Shown here: positions 54,901 to 63,937 of the stretch, piece by piece
Numbering within the stretch: the stretch's first letter is position 1
How the letters are laid out: every line of letters begins with the position of its first letter
Assembly: GCA_963841635.1 (NCBI GenBank)
Contig: CAWJDO010000003.1
Location: 1,302,001-1,366,000 of the forward strand
Direction: 5' to 3'
Length of the DNA stretch: 64,000 nt
From: DASWZN01 sp963841635
Lineage (GTDB): Bacteria > Acidobacteriota > Terriglobia > Bryobacterales > Bryobacteraceae
Made by a program: the position numbers and the translations under genes
Notes under the pieces: model-generated
Told to the model about the DNA's origin: nothing
The model's database searches: none
Seen by the model: the letters and a program-made list of their open reading frames with translations, nothing else

Positions 54901-56095
54901 GTCGAAACTGCTCGAAATGGGTGACGTCGCCGCCCGCGCTAGGGCGGAACTGATTGTCACAGGCGAGATTCCGGCTTCCGGGCAGAAGCGCTACGAGGCC
55001 GTGGTCGCGGCCAAGGAATTGATACGCCACAACGCGGATGCCGCGTGGCACCTCGTGTGGCCACTCCTGCAGCGAGATCGAGAATTTGGCATGGCCGTCC
55101 TTGGGGGCGTCGCTTACGGCCTGTTGCCTGGTGAGCCGGGGCTGACCGGCAAGCTCAGTGAGGACCAGATCGCCGACATCCTGATCTGGCTTCCGTTCGA
55201 CAAGACCGACCGCTGCGATGGGCGTGGTGAATTCGTAACCCCAGCGTCGGCGCTGCGAACGTGGAGCGAGCACTTGCCGGGCTATCTGGCGGATCGCGGC
55301 ACGATCGATGCGTGCCGCGCAATTCAGCGGGTCATGGCCGCGCGGCCGGAACTAGACTGGCTGAAGTGGTATCTCAGGAATGCGCAGGAGCTGGCTCGGC
55401 GCAACACCTGGATTCCAATACCGCCAGAAGACCTGATGCAAATGGTGTCCAGTCCTTCCGCGCGCTGGATCCGCAACGGGAACGACTTGACTGAGGTTGT
55501 GGTCGAGTCCCTGAGCCGGCTTCAGGACTTGCTCCAGGGAGAAACGCCGGCCTCAATCGACCTTTGGAACGAGATTGGCAGAGAACGTGACGATGGCGCG
55601 AAAGAAAGACGGAGGGTCTTCAGGCCGAAAGACGAGCCTTGTCTCTCTGACTATATCAAACGACATCTTGACCGGGACCTGCGCGATCGCGGCGTGATCG
55701 TGAACCGGGAGGTGGAAATCCGGCGGTCGTTCGGTGCGTCGCCAGGCGAAGAGACTGACATTCACGTCAACGTAGCCGTGCGAGGTGCTGAGCCCAACAC
55801 CTTGGATAAGGTCACGGTGATCATCGAGGTAAAGGGCAGTTGGAATAGGGACCTCGGGCATGCCATGCGAACGCAGCTCGTGGATCGGTACATGCGAGAC
55901 AACGAGTGCCGCCACGGGGTGTACGTCGTGGGGTGGTTCGGATGCCAGCAGTGGGATCCGGAAGACGATCGCCGGAAAAGGGCGCCCAAGATCTCGATCG
56001 ACGACGCCAGACGGCAGTTCGAGGCACAAGCCGCAGATCTGTCTACCAACGGAATTGTTGTTCGGGCAGTAGTCTTGAACACTGCATTGCGCTGA
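51926..56095 (+). CDS. NACHT-type NTPase with helical repeats and C-terminal PD-(D/E)XK nuclease
   Basis: A 1389-residue cytoplasmic protein, ATG behind GAGG. Residues 54-240 form a STAND/NACHT NTPase: Walker A LLGTPGMGKSKT (58-66), Walker B LHLFFDSLDEA (118-128), a sensor-like LRIACRAADW and the Pro of NRPVTLQFLM. EHQTYAEFLAAHYL near 352 is the usual winged-helix end of NACHT proteins. HEAT-like repeats follow (VRVRAASAAGEIGDASARGA). Residues ~1240-1389 are a nuclease: EETDIHVNV then IIEVKGSWN, the D...ExK core, and HGVYVVGWF. The order NTPase, sensor, effector suggests a phage-sensing suicide nuclease like Avs or bNACHT proteins. The frame is intact over 4.2 kb. Confidence 0.8.
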   Translation: MSRVVYDWKRFWCPRGGHIDLLDRGFLVDPEGDLAKYYPSDVVPFESIAHFPCLGLLGTPGMGKSKTLDHLARENALGDSRDEVMRVDLREFQTDQRLVQKVFASPKMEQWRKGSHTLHLFFDSLDEALLRIDNIAAVLSSELRELPAERLRLRIACRAADWPNGLETTVRSIWGEDQVGVFVLAPLRRADVVVAAKSNGIDDSEGFLHEVGLLGVAPFANRPVTLQFLMNSFKRRGCLPASRAELYREGCRCLCEPSESRRDAKALGKLTSRQCVEIASRLAAVTVFSGRFAIWTGPDDGDVPDEDVLLIRVAGGKEGNGPTETAADAEAIRETLDTGLFSSRGINRSGWEHQTYAEFLAAHYLHAHQVPLAASLRLLVHPDGSGKIVPQLRETAAWLAGLDPSVFRAFAQTDPETLLRGDLAGATTEDRAELVRQLLAAFDAGDLLEDHNLWQYYELLACPTLPEILRPYLRDAPKAPAARLAAIEIARACRVTALQSDLVGTALDTSAPHRVRVRAASAAGEIGDASARGALKRILTETADDDPDDGLKAAALKACWPDQMTAQELLAVLTPPKDSHLIGAYFVFLRSDIAATVREQDLTVALLWATAHLPGDADLNPLTKLALGIVERAIDHLDQAGIPDLVAQALAAQWPFLPRSGWVVERLRSSAEARRLVAPSMVPLVAKGQHAALTLLEACALSSCDVPWLLSELTGTRPESELQVLCSVIVWILDPNDVDIVDAVHHACESNPLLRAAIRPRIEAVPLGSAQAEEMKEWHRLQEPRARAPEGPEDTPDARSIEGHLNKHGDNAFPHIWDADWRARQSLRTAELLVGWSTLDQGLRARVLEAAYRYLADYRTTDETAWWRQGQFPWYALAAYDALCLLYVEGPALFAALPEEAWAVWAWVAVSGLPNDSAGQQVHERIVESAYRKAPDTVIRVLGEVLDGENERHGTIFVFQQFGGLWDDRIADVVRGKLSIGDLKLGSFQALLSKLLEMGDVAARARAELIVTGEIPASGQKRYEAVVAAKELIRHNADAAWHLVWPLLQRDREFGMAVLGGVAYGLLPGEPGLTGKLSEDQIADILIWLPFDKTDRCDGRGEFVTPASALRTWSEHLPGYLADRGTIDACRAIQRVMAARPELDWLKWYLRNAQELARRNTWIPIPPEDLMQMVSSPSARWIRNGNDLTEVVVESLSRLQDLLQGETPASIDLWNEIGRERDDGAKERRRVFRPKDEPCLSDYIKRHLDRDLRDRGVIVNREVEIRRSFGASPGEETDIHVNVAVRGAEPNTLDKVTVIIEVKGSWNRDLGHAMRTQLVDRYMRDNECRHGVYVVGWFGCQQWDPEDDRRKRAPKISIDDARRQFEAQAADLSTNGIVVRAVVLNTALR

Positions 56096-56189
56096 TTCGC
56101 GGATGTGAGAGCCCATCTGCCCAACGACGCTGCTGCACCGAGTGAGTACCCTGAGAGGCTGCAGGGCAGCCAGCTGAAGAGACTGTAGA

Positions 56190-57080
56190 ATGCGCGATGA
56201 CTTCACGAGAGAAGCAAGGCGGGTTATCGCTGCGCGCGTCGGCTGGCGCTGTTCAAACCCTCGCTGTCGTGCTTTGACAGAGGGGCCAGGGGATGAGCCT
56301 TCCCGGTCCGTCAGCGTTGGCGTCGCCGCACACATCACGGCCGCCTCTCCAGCCGGACCTCGATATGATCCGGCGCTGACCCCGGAGGCCAGGAAGTCCG
56401 CGGACAACGGGCTCTGGCTCTGCGAGACGTGCGCCCGTAGGATCGATGGTGATGCACAGGGCTTTTCAGTCGGCGTCCTTCGCATGTGGAAGCGCGATTC
56501 TGAGGAACTCGTCCAGCGAGAAATTGGACTGCCCGCCGAGCCCTCGGCTGAGCTACAGCCGCTTCGCTATTCGGCGATCGGCCTCTGGAACCAGTGCCTC
56601 TGGTGGAGGGCCCACAGACTGCGCAGGGTAGTCCTGCCAGGTGGGCTTCGCCCAGACTTCGGCTTTCACGAAATCCCTCCGAGCGGGTGGCAGGCTGCAG
56701 GCAAGTCCCCCGACCGGAATGCGGTTGAACCTGTTCTTGATGTGACCGTGATCAACGACGGTGCCCACGTCGGCACGGCGACGGCGGTAGGGCTCGAGCT
56801 CGCGGCGTCGTGGACGGTCATGAAGGGGATGGCCGTCGCCGAGAAGATTCCGGTTTCAGATGTCTACGTCCTGCGGCTCGAGAAGATGGTTCCGCAACAG
56901 GCCCAGACGGTCGTTCTCGACGATCCAGTCGCAATTCCTCCACGAGGTGGGTTCTTTCGCTTTCAGTTGTGGCTAGAGAACTTTGCGCGGGCCGTCCAGA
57001 ATGAATCGCTCGTGCGACTTGTGACGGAATTCGAAGGTCGGCTTCATCGGTCGGGCATCGTCTACCTCGGTCGGTACTAG
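56190..57080 (+). CDS. HNH endonuclease domain fused to a beta-rich domain
   Basis: A 296-residue protein. The N-terminal ~110 residues (RRVIAARVGWRCSNPRCRAL, VAAHITAASPAGPRY, ADNGLWLCETCARRIDGD) are an HNH-type domain with two zinc-binding CxxC pairs. This domain is often an effector in defence genes. A linker leads to a C-terminal beta-rich half (LDVTVINDGAHVGTATAVGL, GGFFRFQLWLENFARA) that resembles a sensing or binding module. It follows the NACHT gene by about 95 bases in the same direction and could be part of the same system. Confidence 0.75.
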   Translation: MRDDFTREARRVIAARVGWRCSNPRCRALTEGPGDEPSRSVSVGVAAHITAASPAGPRYDPALTPEARKSADNGLWLCETCARRIDGDAQGFSVGVLRMWKRDSEELVQREIGLPAEPSAELQPLRYSAIGLWNQCLWWRAHRLRRVVLPGGLRPDFGFHEIPPSGWQAAGKSPDRNAVEPVLDVTVINDGAHVGTATAVGLELAASWTVMKGMAVAEKIPVSDVYVLRLEKMVPQQAQTVVLDDPVAIPPRGGFFRFQLWLENFARAVQNESLVRLVTEFEGRLHRSGIVYLGRY

Positions 57081-57166
57081 AGTGGACGCGGCCCGCCTCC
57101 ATGAGAGACGCTTCAGTCCCGTCGGCTGTCTGTTTGTATCGCCCGCCCCCCTGGCCGAGCAGCTCT

Positions 57167-60100
57167 TTACCGTCCGCGGCCTCGGGCGACGTCGAGCAAT
57201 GCGCGCCCTTGAAGAAAGCGTAGGGACACTCGCTCGCCGATTTGAACATGGCGGCCAAGAGAACTAGACTCGACAACGAGGAAGCTATTCGTCGCCGTCG
57301 CAATCGCGATGTGTGTCTCATCTTTGGCAACCGCCCTGCCAGTCACCTGGCCCATCTGCGGCGGCGTGCGCTCGGAGATCGGCATTTCTCGAATCGTGGC
57401 GTCCCGAGCCACGCATGTACGCTTCGGCCATCTTCGCCGATTCCTTCGTGGCCTCGTGACGGCGGAGGTGCCGCCAGCTCAATGTCCGGATCGTCTTTAT
57501 CGGGAACCGGGGCGGCGCCCTGTTGATCGCCTTTGTCGAGATCCAGCAGAGCGTTGAGTCTCAGCCTGGCGGGCGAGCAATTGCTTCAGCCGCTCCTCGT
57601 GCTCGAACGGGCGATCCGCCTGTGACTGATAGTCGGCCAGTTCTTTCTCGATGCGGGCCACGCGGCTCTGCTGCTCGGCGGCGAGCTTGTCCAGATTCCT
57701 CAGCGTGTGTTCGATGCTCTGGACGGTGCCAACCGGATTCGCGGCGTTCAGATTCGCCGAATAGGTGGCGCGTCCGCGAACGAACAGGTCCGGAATGCGC
57801 TCGTCCTCTTGGAGCAGTCCGAATCCGCCACTCTTCCCTCTGCTCAGGATCTCGAAGCCCCGGAAGCGCACCGCGCGGCTGCATCGTTTGATCGTCACGC
57901 CATGAAAGGATCGCGAACGTCAGAGCCTTGGCCGCTTCCTCCCGCGCGCCCTTGCCGGAGAAAACCCGATTGCCTACCGTCATACTGAACTCGCCGGAAT
58001 CGTTCGCGTTTCTGGTTGCGATGTCGGCTTCGATCTGAGCCAGATGCTGCTTTGCTTCCGCGATCTGCCGCGGCAGGTCGCGAATCTCCCAGCGGATGTG
58101 ACGCTGCTGGTTGGCGTGAACGGCGCGCAGCTGGTCGAGCTTGCGGATTTCCGTGTCGATCTTGATCTTTTCCACGACGGCCGGATTGCCGGAGGCGATC
58201 GCCTTGATCTCCGCGTAGGTGAGCGCGCCGCTTTCCAGGTCCTCCGCCGAGCGCACCGAGGTTTCTCCCCGCATCACCTGCTGGATGAAGCGGGCCTTGG
58301 TTTCGAGGGTCTGCCACATGTAGGCGTCGAACGAGCCTTCGGTGACGTAGCGGATAGATCTGCACCTCCTTGTTCGCGTTGCCCTGCCGCAGAATCCGGC
58401 CTTCCCGCTGCTCGATGTCGCGCGGCCGCCACGGCGCATCGAGGTGATGGAGCGCCACGAGCCGCCGCTGCACATTCGTGCCGGCGCCCATCTTCTCGGT
58501 CGATCCGAGCAGGATGCGCACCCTCCCGGCGTTCACGGCATCGAAGAGCAGCTTCTTGGCCGCATCGGTCTCGGCGTCGTGGATGAAGGCGATCTCGTCG
58601 GCGGGGACGCCCGCTTCGATGAGCTTCGAACGGACATCGTCGTAGACGTTGAATCGTTCCGGATCGGGCGTCGAAAGGTCGCAGAAGACCAGCTGGGTCG
58701 AGCGCTCGTCCCGAGTCGCCTCCCAGATCTTGACGATGCGGGAAACGGCGAGATCGATCTTGGTTTCGCGTCGCCGGCTCGGCGCCGGGATCGACCAGCC
58801 GCATGTCGAGCGCGGCTTTTCGCCCGTCGCCCGTGATCTTGAGCATGTTGTCCACGGCCGGGTCAACCCGCTCCTTCTTCAGCCGTTCCGCCCGTTCCGT
58901 CAGGGTCCGGATGAACGCTTTCAGTTCGGGGCTGGCGGGCGCCGCCGCGATTGCGGCTTGCCGTTCTCAAGATCGGGCCGCGGCAGGTTCAGCATGTCGG
59001 CCGTCTGCACGTCGGCGACGGTGCGGAACATGGACAGCAGCTCGGGCAGATTGATGAATTTGGCGAACCGGGTGTGCATCCGGTAGCCCGAGCCGTCCGG
59101 CGCGAGTTCCAGCGACGTCACCGCTTCGGCGAAGTTCGCCGCCCACGCATCGAAGTGCTCCACCCTGCGCTCGGCCAGCATGTCCGGCGCGAGATAGCGG
59201 AGCATCGTGTACATCTCGGCCATGGTGTTGGAGATCGGCGTGCCGGTCGCGAACACGACGCCGCGGCCGTCGCTGCGCTCCTGGAGATAGCGGATCTTCA
59301 TGAACATGTCGAATGCGCGGTTGCTGTCGGAGTTCGGCAGGCCGGCGATGCGGTTCATCTTCGTGACGTAGCCGAGGTTCTTGTACAGGTCGGCCTCGTC
59401 CACGAAGAGCTGATCGACGCCCAGCTCCTCGAAGGTCAGCGTCCGGTCCTTCGAGCTCGCGGTCCGCGCGCTTCTTGAGCCTGACCATCAGGCGCTTCTT
59501 GGCTTTCTCCAGCTCCTTCACGATGCGGCGGTTGTCGTCCTTGGAGCCTTGGCCACGCCGATTTCGCCATCGAGTTCCGCGACCTGTTTCTCGACGAACC
59601 GGTTGAAGTACTCGTCGGAGACCGGCAAGAACTCGAAGGACCGGTGCGAGACGATCACGGCGTCGTAGTTTCCGGTGGCGATGCGCGCCATCGCCTGCTG
59701 GCGGTTGCCGGTCTCGAAGTGGTCCCTTCCCGGCGACGAAGAGCCGGGCCTGCGGGTACAGCTTCAGGAACTCCGCTCCCCATTGCTCGACCAGATGATT
59801 CGGCACGACGAACATCGGCTTCTTGGCGAGCTCCAGGCGGCGCAGTTCCATCGCGGCGGCGGTCATCGTCCAGGTCTTGCCCGCTCCGACGACATGCGCC
59901 AGCAGTGGGCTGCCGCCCTGGAGGATGCGCCAGACGGCATTCTTCTGATGCGGCGCGAGGTCTCCATCGCGAAGGGAAGTGCGGACCATTCCGGGCAAGG
60001 TCAGATGCGAACCGTCGAAATCGCGGAGCCGGAGGTTGTTGAAGCGGACGTTGTACTCTCGCGCCAGCCGCGCCGGCGCGCTCGCGATCTTCCCAAACCC

Positions 60101-62355
60101 ATTCGCGAAAGCGATCCTTCAACTGCTGCTGCTTCTCGCGCGCGGCAATCGTTTCCTGCTGATTGACGATGCGGCTCCCATCCTGCGTGCTCGTCGTAGG
60201 CCGTCGGCGTGCGCCCATTCAGCGATTGCTCGATCAGCTCGGACGCGCGGAAGCGGGCGGTGCCGTGGGTCGTGGTGTTGTTCACGACGTGCTTCGCGCC
60301 GTAGTCGAGCTCGACTGTCCAGGTCGCGATGGTCTCGGCGTAGCCGATTTTCACACTCGCGCGGGGCACGTCCAGCAGTTCGGCAACGAAGTCGCGGACG
60401 TCCGAGGGCGGAATCCAGGACGAGCCGAGGCGCGCCTCGATTTCGCCCGGCTCCAGGTCCTTCGGCTGCACCGCCCGCAAAGCTTCGACATTCCGGTCGA
60501 TAGGCCGGATCGATCTGCGCCGCGGCCTGCGCGACGGCAAGCTTTGCGCGCACGTTGCCGCTGAGATACCGGTCGGCGGTCTCCCAAGCTCCGCCCTCTG
60601 GATTGCGATAGACGAGAGCGCCAAGTTCGTCCTGCAGCTCGGAAGCGCTGCCTCCCGGTGAGCGACTCCATGCGCGGCCAATTGATCTCGCCGGTCTCGT
60701 TGAGCGACACCAGCAGCGCCTCGGAGGCGGTCTCGACTCGCTCGACCGGGCGATAGCGCTCCAGCGTGCGGCGCTCGAAGATCGCCGTCTTGGTCGCCCG
60801 CTTCGTCTCCGGGTCGAATTCTTCGAGCGACAGCAGGAGGGGCTGGTCCGGATCGCCGGCGAACGCCTTGACGTTCTCCCTCGCGTTGAGCGGCCCGAAG
60901 CGGGCAGACGAAGGAATCGTACGTTCGGTTCAGATGCCGGCGCGCCTCGACAATGGCTTCATCCGAGGCATCGGCAAGCTGGGTGCGGAAGACCTCGCGG
61001 ACCGCGTCGCGCACCTGCAGCATGCCGCGAATCCTTGCGGAGACGGAGGCCGGAAGCGCCAGCGGCTCGAACGCATCGCCGCGGCGCACGACGATCTGGC
61101 CGTCGCGGTCGGCCAGCCCGCCTTCCTTCACCGCACCAGCGGCGGGCACCTGCTCGGAAGTGGCATGCAAGGCCGGCGCGTGGCTGTCGCGGCTCCCGTA
61201 CACGGCGGCGGGAAGAAGCGAGACGCCCCTTGCGAGCGCGGCCGGCTCCAGGCTCCCGATCAGGGCGGGGGCTGCGCCATACTGCCTCGATTCCATTCCC
61301 ATCCGCCCAAGCATCATCTCTGGATGGCGGGCAAAGTACTCATTGATCGCGACTGGTCCGTCTGGGGTCTCGATGGATCCCAACTCAGTCCAGCTCTCGC
61401 CGCGCGGCAGTCTCGGGCGACCGCTTCTGGAGGAACAGAATGTCGGTGGTCACTTCCGTCCCCGCATTCGCTTTGAACGCGGTGTTTGGCAGGCGCAGCG
61501 CGCCCAGCAAGATCGAGTCCTGTCCGCCAGATGGCGCCGGACCGTGGAGTCCTGCTTGTCCATGGTGTAGCGGCTGGTGATCAGCGCGATCACGCCGCCC
61601 GGCCGGACCACGTCAAGGGACTTGGCCAGAAAGTAGTCGTGGATGGAGCGCGTCAGGTGGGGAGTACGCCGATATGCCGGATCGTAGACCGGATAGTTGC
61701 CGAACGGGATGTTTCCGACGGCGGCATCAAAGAAGTCCTTCGGAAGCGGCGTATCCTCGAAGCCTTTCGCGTAAACGGTCGAATCCGGGTAGAGCTTGGC
61801 GGCGATGCGCGCCGTGACGGAATCAAGCTCCACGCCGGTCCGTCTGGTGCCGGGATACAGGCCCTCGGGCATCAGGCCCAAGAAGTGCCCGACGCCCATC
61901 GAGGGTTCGAGAATCTGGGCGCCAGGCTGCAGCCCGAACCGCTCCATCGCCTGCCAGATCGCCTGAACCACTTCGGGAGATGTGTAGTGCGCGTTCGGCG
62001 TTGAGGCCCGAGCCGACGCGTACTCCTCCGCGGTCAGCACATCTTTCAGCTCTTCCGCGACGCCCTGCCAGTCTCGCGGCGGGTGCGGTTCAAATGCATT
62101 CGGCATCGCGCCCCACCCGGTGTACTTCACGAGGACGCACAGCTCCTCTGGCGTCGCCTCGCGGTTTTCGGCTTCTATGGTCTTCAGGGTGCGAATCGCG
62201 GCGAGATTGGCGTGCGCTTTCTGCTTGAGGCTGCCTTCGCCGATGCCGTGGGCGCCGGTTATGCGGAGATCGCGGGCAAGGGTTGGTGCGGGTCGAGGGT
62301 CGCTGGATCGAACGACAACTGGGGCTGGTCCTTCTCGTCCGGGAGGAACGCCCAT
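57167..62355 (-). pseudogene. giant N6-DNA methyltransferase/SNF2-like helicase with KfrB-like end, multiply frameshifted
   Basis: Piecing frames together on the minus strand gives one protein of roughly 1700 residues. Its start (ATG 62355) leads to a methylase domain (ILEPSMGVGHFLGLMPEG, NIPFGNYPVYD). A linker region leads to a helicase: HVVGAGKTWTMTAAAMELRR, VDEADLYKNLGYVTKMN, FATGTPISNTMAEMYTMLRY, LLGSTEKMGAGTNVQ and DIEQREGRILRQGN. A coiled coil and a KfrB-like domain (TGRAVAKDETHIAIATATNS) end it. Such proteins are hallmark genes of conjugative or phage-plasmid elements. At least 14 single-step frame changes interrupt it, but the residues between them look well conserved. Confidence 0.75.
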
Positions 62356-62565
62356 TCCCTCGTCGCGATCTCCCAGGCCGGCTGGTAGTCCATCTTCTGG
62401 ACCACCGTCAACTCGTAAAGGAGGTTCCCCGTCAGCTCCTGCGCTGCGAAGATCGCCTGCTGAAGCTGATTGGCTTGTTCCAGTTTGGCCGACCATCGTC
62501 GGCCGATAGCGTCTCCAGTGCTCCAGGATCTGGTGTCCCAGCGGTGTGAGCGTGGTCTCCGTCAT
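62259..62565 (-). pseudogene. small gene before the methyltransferase/helicase, one frameshift
   Basis: MTETTLTPLGHQILEHWRRY is read in one frame and, after an extra G near 62490, AKLEQANQLQQAIFAAQELT and VVQKMDYQPAWEIATREWAF in the next, ending at TAA 62259. Together about 100 residues, similar in layout to the short protein usually placed before such methylase-helicase genes (TnpV-like). The end overlaps the start of the large gene. Confidence 0.55.
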
Positions 62566-62624
62566 GTACGGACCCCTCTACAGAATTATCGCCCAGCTCG
62601 GCACCAGACTCGTCGGCAAACAGA

Positions 62625-62837
62625 TTAAGTTGCCAAGCGCTCGTTGACCTGCTGGGCGTACGTGATTGTCTCAACATCGGGCCTGCCTGCAGCAACAAGG
62701 GCGAATGAGACAGCCGAACGAATGCCGTGAGCGGACATCCCCAAGCCGCAGCCACCCAAACTGAAGCCACTGAGGGCTTCGTACAGTTGGTCTCCAGGAA
62801 CCACGACCGTGCCGGGGACCAGACCGGGTTGACTCAA
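62625..62837 (-). pseudogene. fragment sharing the GDQLYE motif with 47123-47665
   Basis: From a TTG start, PGTVVVPGDQLYEALSGFSL then AVSFALVAAGRPDVETITYA. The G-T-x(2,4)-GDQLYE-x-GF pattern matches the protein at 47123-47665. The text before it continues in another frame (DPSRYRLSVRVNRDILFDGP), so the gene is probably broken. Function unknown. Confidence 0.35.
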
Positions 62838-62852
62838 TGCTGTGTCACAGGG

Positions 62853-63443
62853 CTATTGGCCGGAGTAGCTGGCTGGTACGGCCCATCGAACAGAATGTCG
62901 CGATTCACGCGAACACTGAGGCGGTAGCCGACTGGGATCGTGATCATCGCCCAGTTGCGTCACCTCGGTGCCGACGGCACCGCCGACCGTCTCGCCGACG
63001 CTCGGGTATTCATGCTGCGACAGCGATGCCGTGCGGACGGACTTGAGGTCGTCGGTTGGATCGGCGCGGTGCCCGGCCAGGAAGTCCTCTTTCCCCGCCC
63101 GGATGTTCTGAGCGTCGTGACCCCCGGATGCGGATACTGAAGGGGTTCCGGCAGGGCCAGGCGCCCTCGACCCTGCCAATGCCTGCGCGAGCGCGGCGAG
63201 CGAGGCCGCGTCCGGGGTTTCGCCTGGCGCTGACATCGCGGGCTCGCTAAACCCAGTCTCACTTGCGCGTACGTTGGTAGGTGCGGCGATGGCCCGGAGT
63301 GCGCGCTCGCACAGCGCGGCCAGGCGACGTTCTTCAGCGGTTAGCTGCCGAGGCGGTGCGACTGACGTCGGCGAGCCGGGGCGGTCGCTGGCGCGGGGTC
63401 CCCGGCCGGAGCGCGGTTGGGAACGGCGGCCAGGTTTCGGCAC
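62853..63443 (-). CDS. Ala/Pro-rich protein, possible TrbI/VirB10 remnant
   Basis: A 196-residue frame from GTG 63443. RQLTAEERRLAALCERALRA followed by IAAPTNVRAS, and later AQNIRAGKEDFLAGHRADPT with LKSVRTASLS, resemble the cytoplasmic and linker parts of TrbI/VirB10 conjugation proteins. No membrane helix or conserved C-terminal beta barrel follows. The end appears to shift frame. Call it a remnant at best. Confidence 0.3.
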   Translation of the reverse strand: MPKPGRRSQPRSGRGPRASDRPGSPTSVAPPRQLTAEERRLAALCERALRAIAAPTNVRASETGFSEPAMSAPGETPDAASLAALAQALAGSRAPGPAGTPSVSASGGHDAQNIRAGKEDFLAGHRADPTDDLKSVRTASLSQHEYPSVGETVGGAVGTEVTQLGDDHDPSRLPPQCSRESRHSVRWAVPASYSGQ

Positions 63444-63521
63444 GATGGACCTTATCGCCGGACAGAAGCGGCATTTCCACAGGAGACTTCCGGGATTTCA
63501 GGGCCTTTTCTACGAACGGGC

Positions 63522-63551
63522 TTGACAGCTGCGCAGATTAAGAGATATAAA
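63522..63551 (+). promoter_or_regulatory. strong sigma-70-type promoter
   Basis: TTGACA at 63522-63527 and TATAAA at 63546-63551, spacer 18, in an otherwise GC-rich sequence. The leader of about 105 bases (to 63664) can fold as CCCGCC...GGCGGG and CACGttCCT...AGGcCGTG-like stems, and ends with AAGGAAGG before the small gene. Nothing else is seen in 63444-63521. Confidence 0.75.
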
Positions 63552-63664
63552 AGCCTGAGAGCCCGCCACCGAACAGGGCGGGACGTGGTCTGAGCAATTC
63601 ACACGTTCCTAAAAAGGCGTGAACCTTCAACCAACATTTTTGACTCGACAAGGAAGGACGTCTC

Positions 63665-63799
63665 ATGATCGTAGACCTCGAAGATCTCGTGCGCGGCATT
63701 CCGGAAGCGCTGAAACCGATCGCCCCGGCACCGCCCACGAGTTGCGCGTGCAACTGCAACAACGACAAAGTGTTCGGCGTATGCGGTTGCACTAACTAA
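63665..63799 (+). CDS. Cys-rich small peptide, RiPP precursor candidate
   Basis: A 44-residue product behind AAGGAAGG. Residues 1-24 (MIVDLEDLVRGIPEALKPIA, then PAPP) look like an acidic-amphipathic leader ending in a Pro-rich hinge. Residues 25-44 (TSCACNCNNDKVFGVCGCTN) hold five cysteines as CxCxC and CGC plus two Asn pairs or near pairs. A strong promoter, structured leader and a downstream hairpin before the next gene match the layout of RiPP operons, where a precursor is made in excess over its enzymes. I cannot place it in a known class. A metallothionein-like copper peptide is an alternative. Too short for usual gene callers. Confidence 0.65.
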   Translation: MIVDLEDLVRGIPEALKPIAPAPPTSCACNCNNDKVFGVCGCTN

Positions 63800-63816
63800 A
63801 ACAAGACACGCACCTC

Positions 63817-63913
63817 CTGCAGCAGCGGGACACCGTCGCTTTGACCAACAGAGGCGTACTCTTTTTCGCCGTCTGCCAGCATCAGAAGCCGATTGGGGTC
63901 CCGTCTGCTGCAG
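63817..63913 (+). promoter_or_regulatory. long-range hairpin between precursor and next gene
   Basis: CTGCAGCAGCGGGAC (63817-63831) pairs with GTCCCGTCTGCTGCAG (63898-63913) with one bulged T, enclosing 66 bases that include CTTTTTC. It may stabilise the short upstream message or reduce read-through, as attenuating stems do in lantibiotic operons. The surrounding 140 bases hold no other gene. Confidence 0.5.
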
Positions 63914-63937
63914 CCGAAAGCGTGAGGAGACTCAGCC

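Noticed and set aside
57167..62355. Programmed frameshifting to explain the broken methyltransferase/helicase
   Set aside because: Far too many shifts, in both directions, without slippery heptamers; error or decay is simpler.
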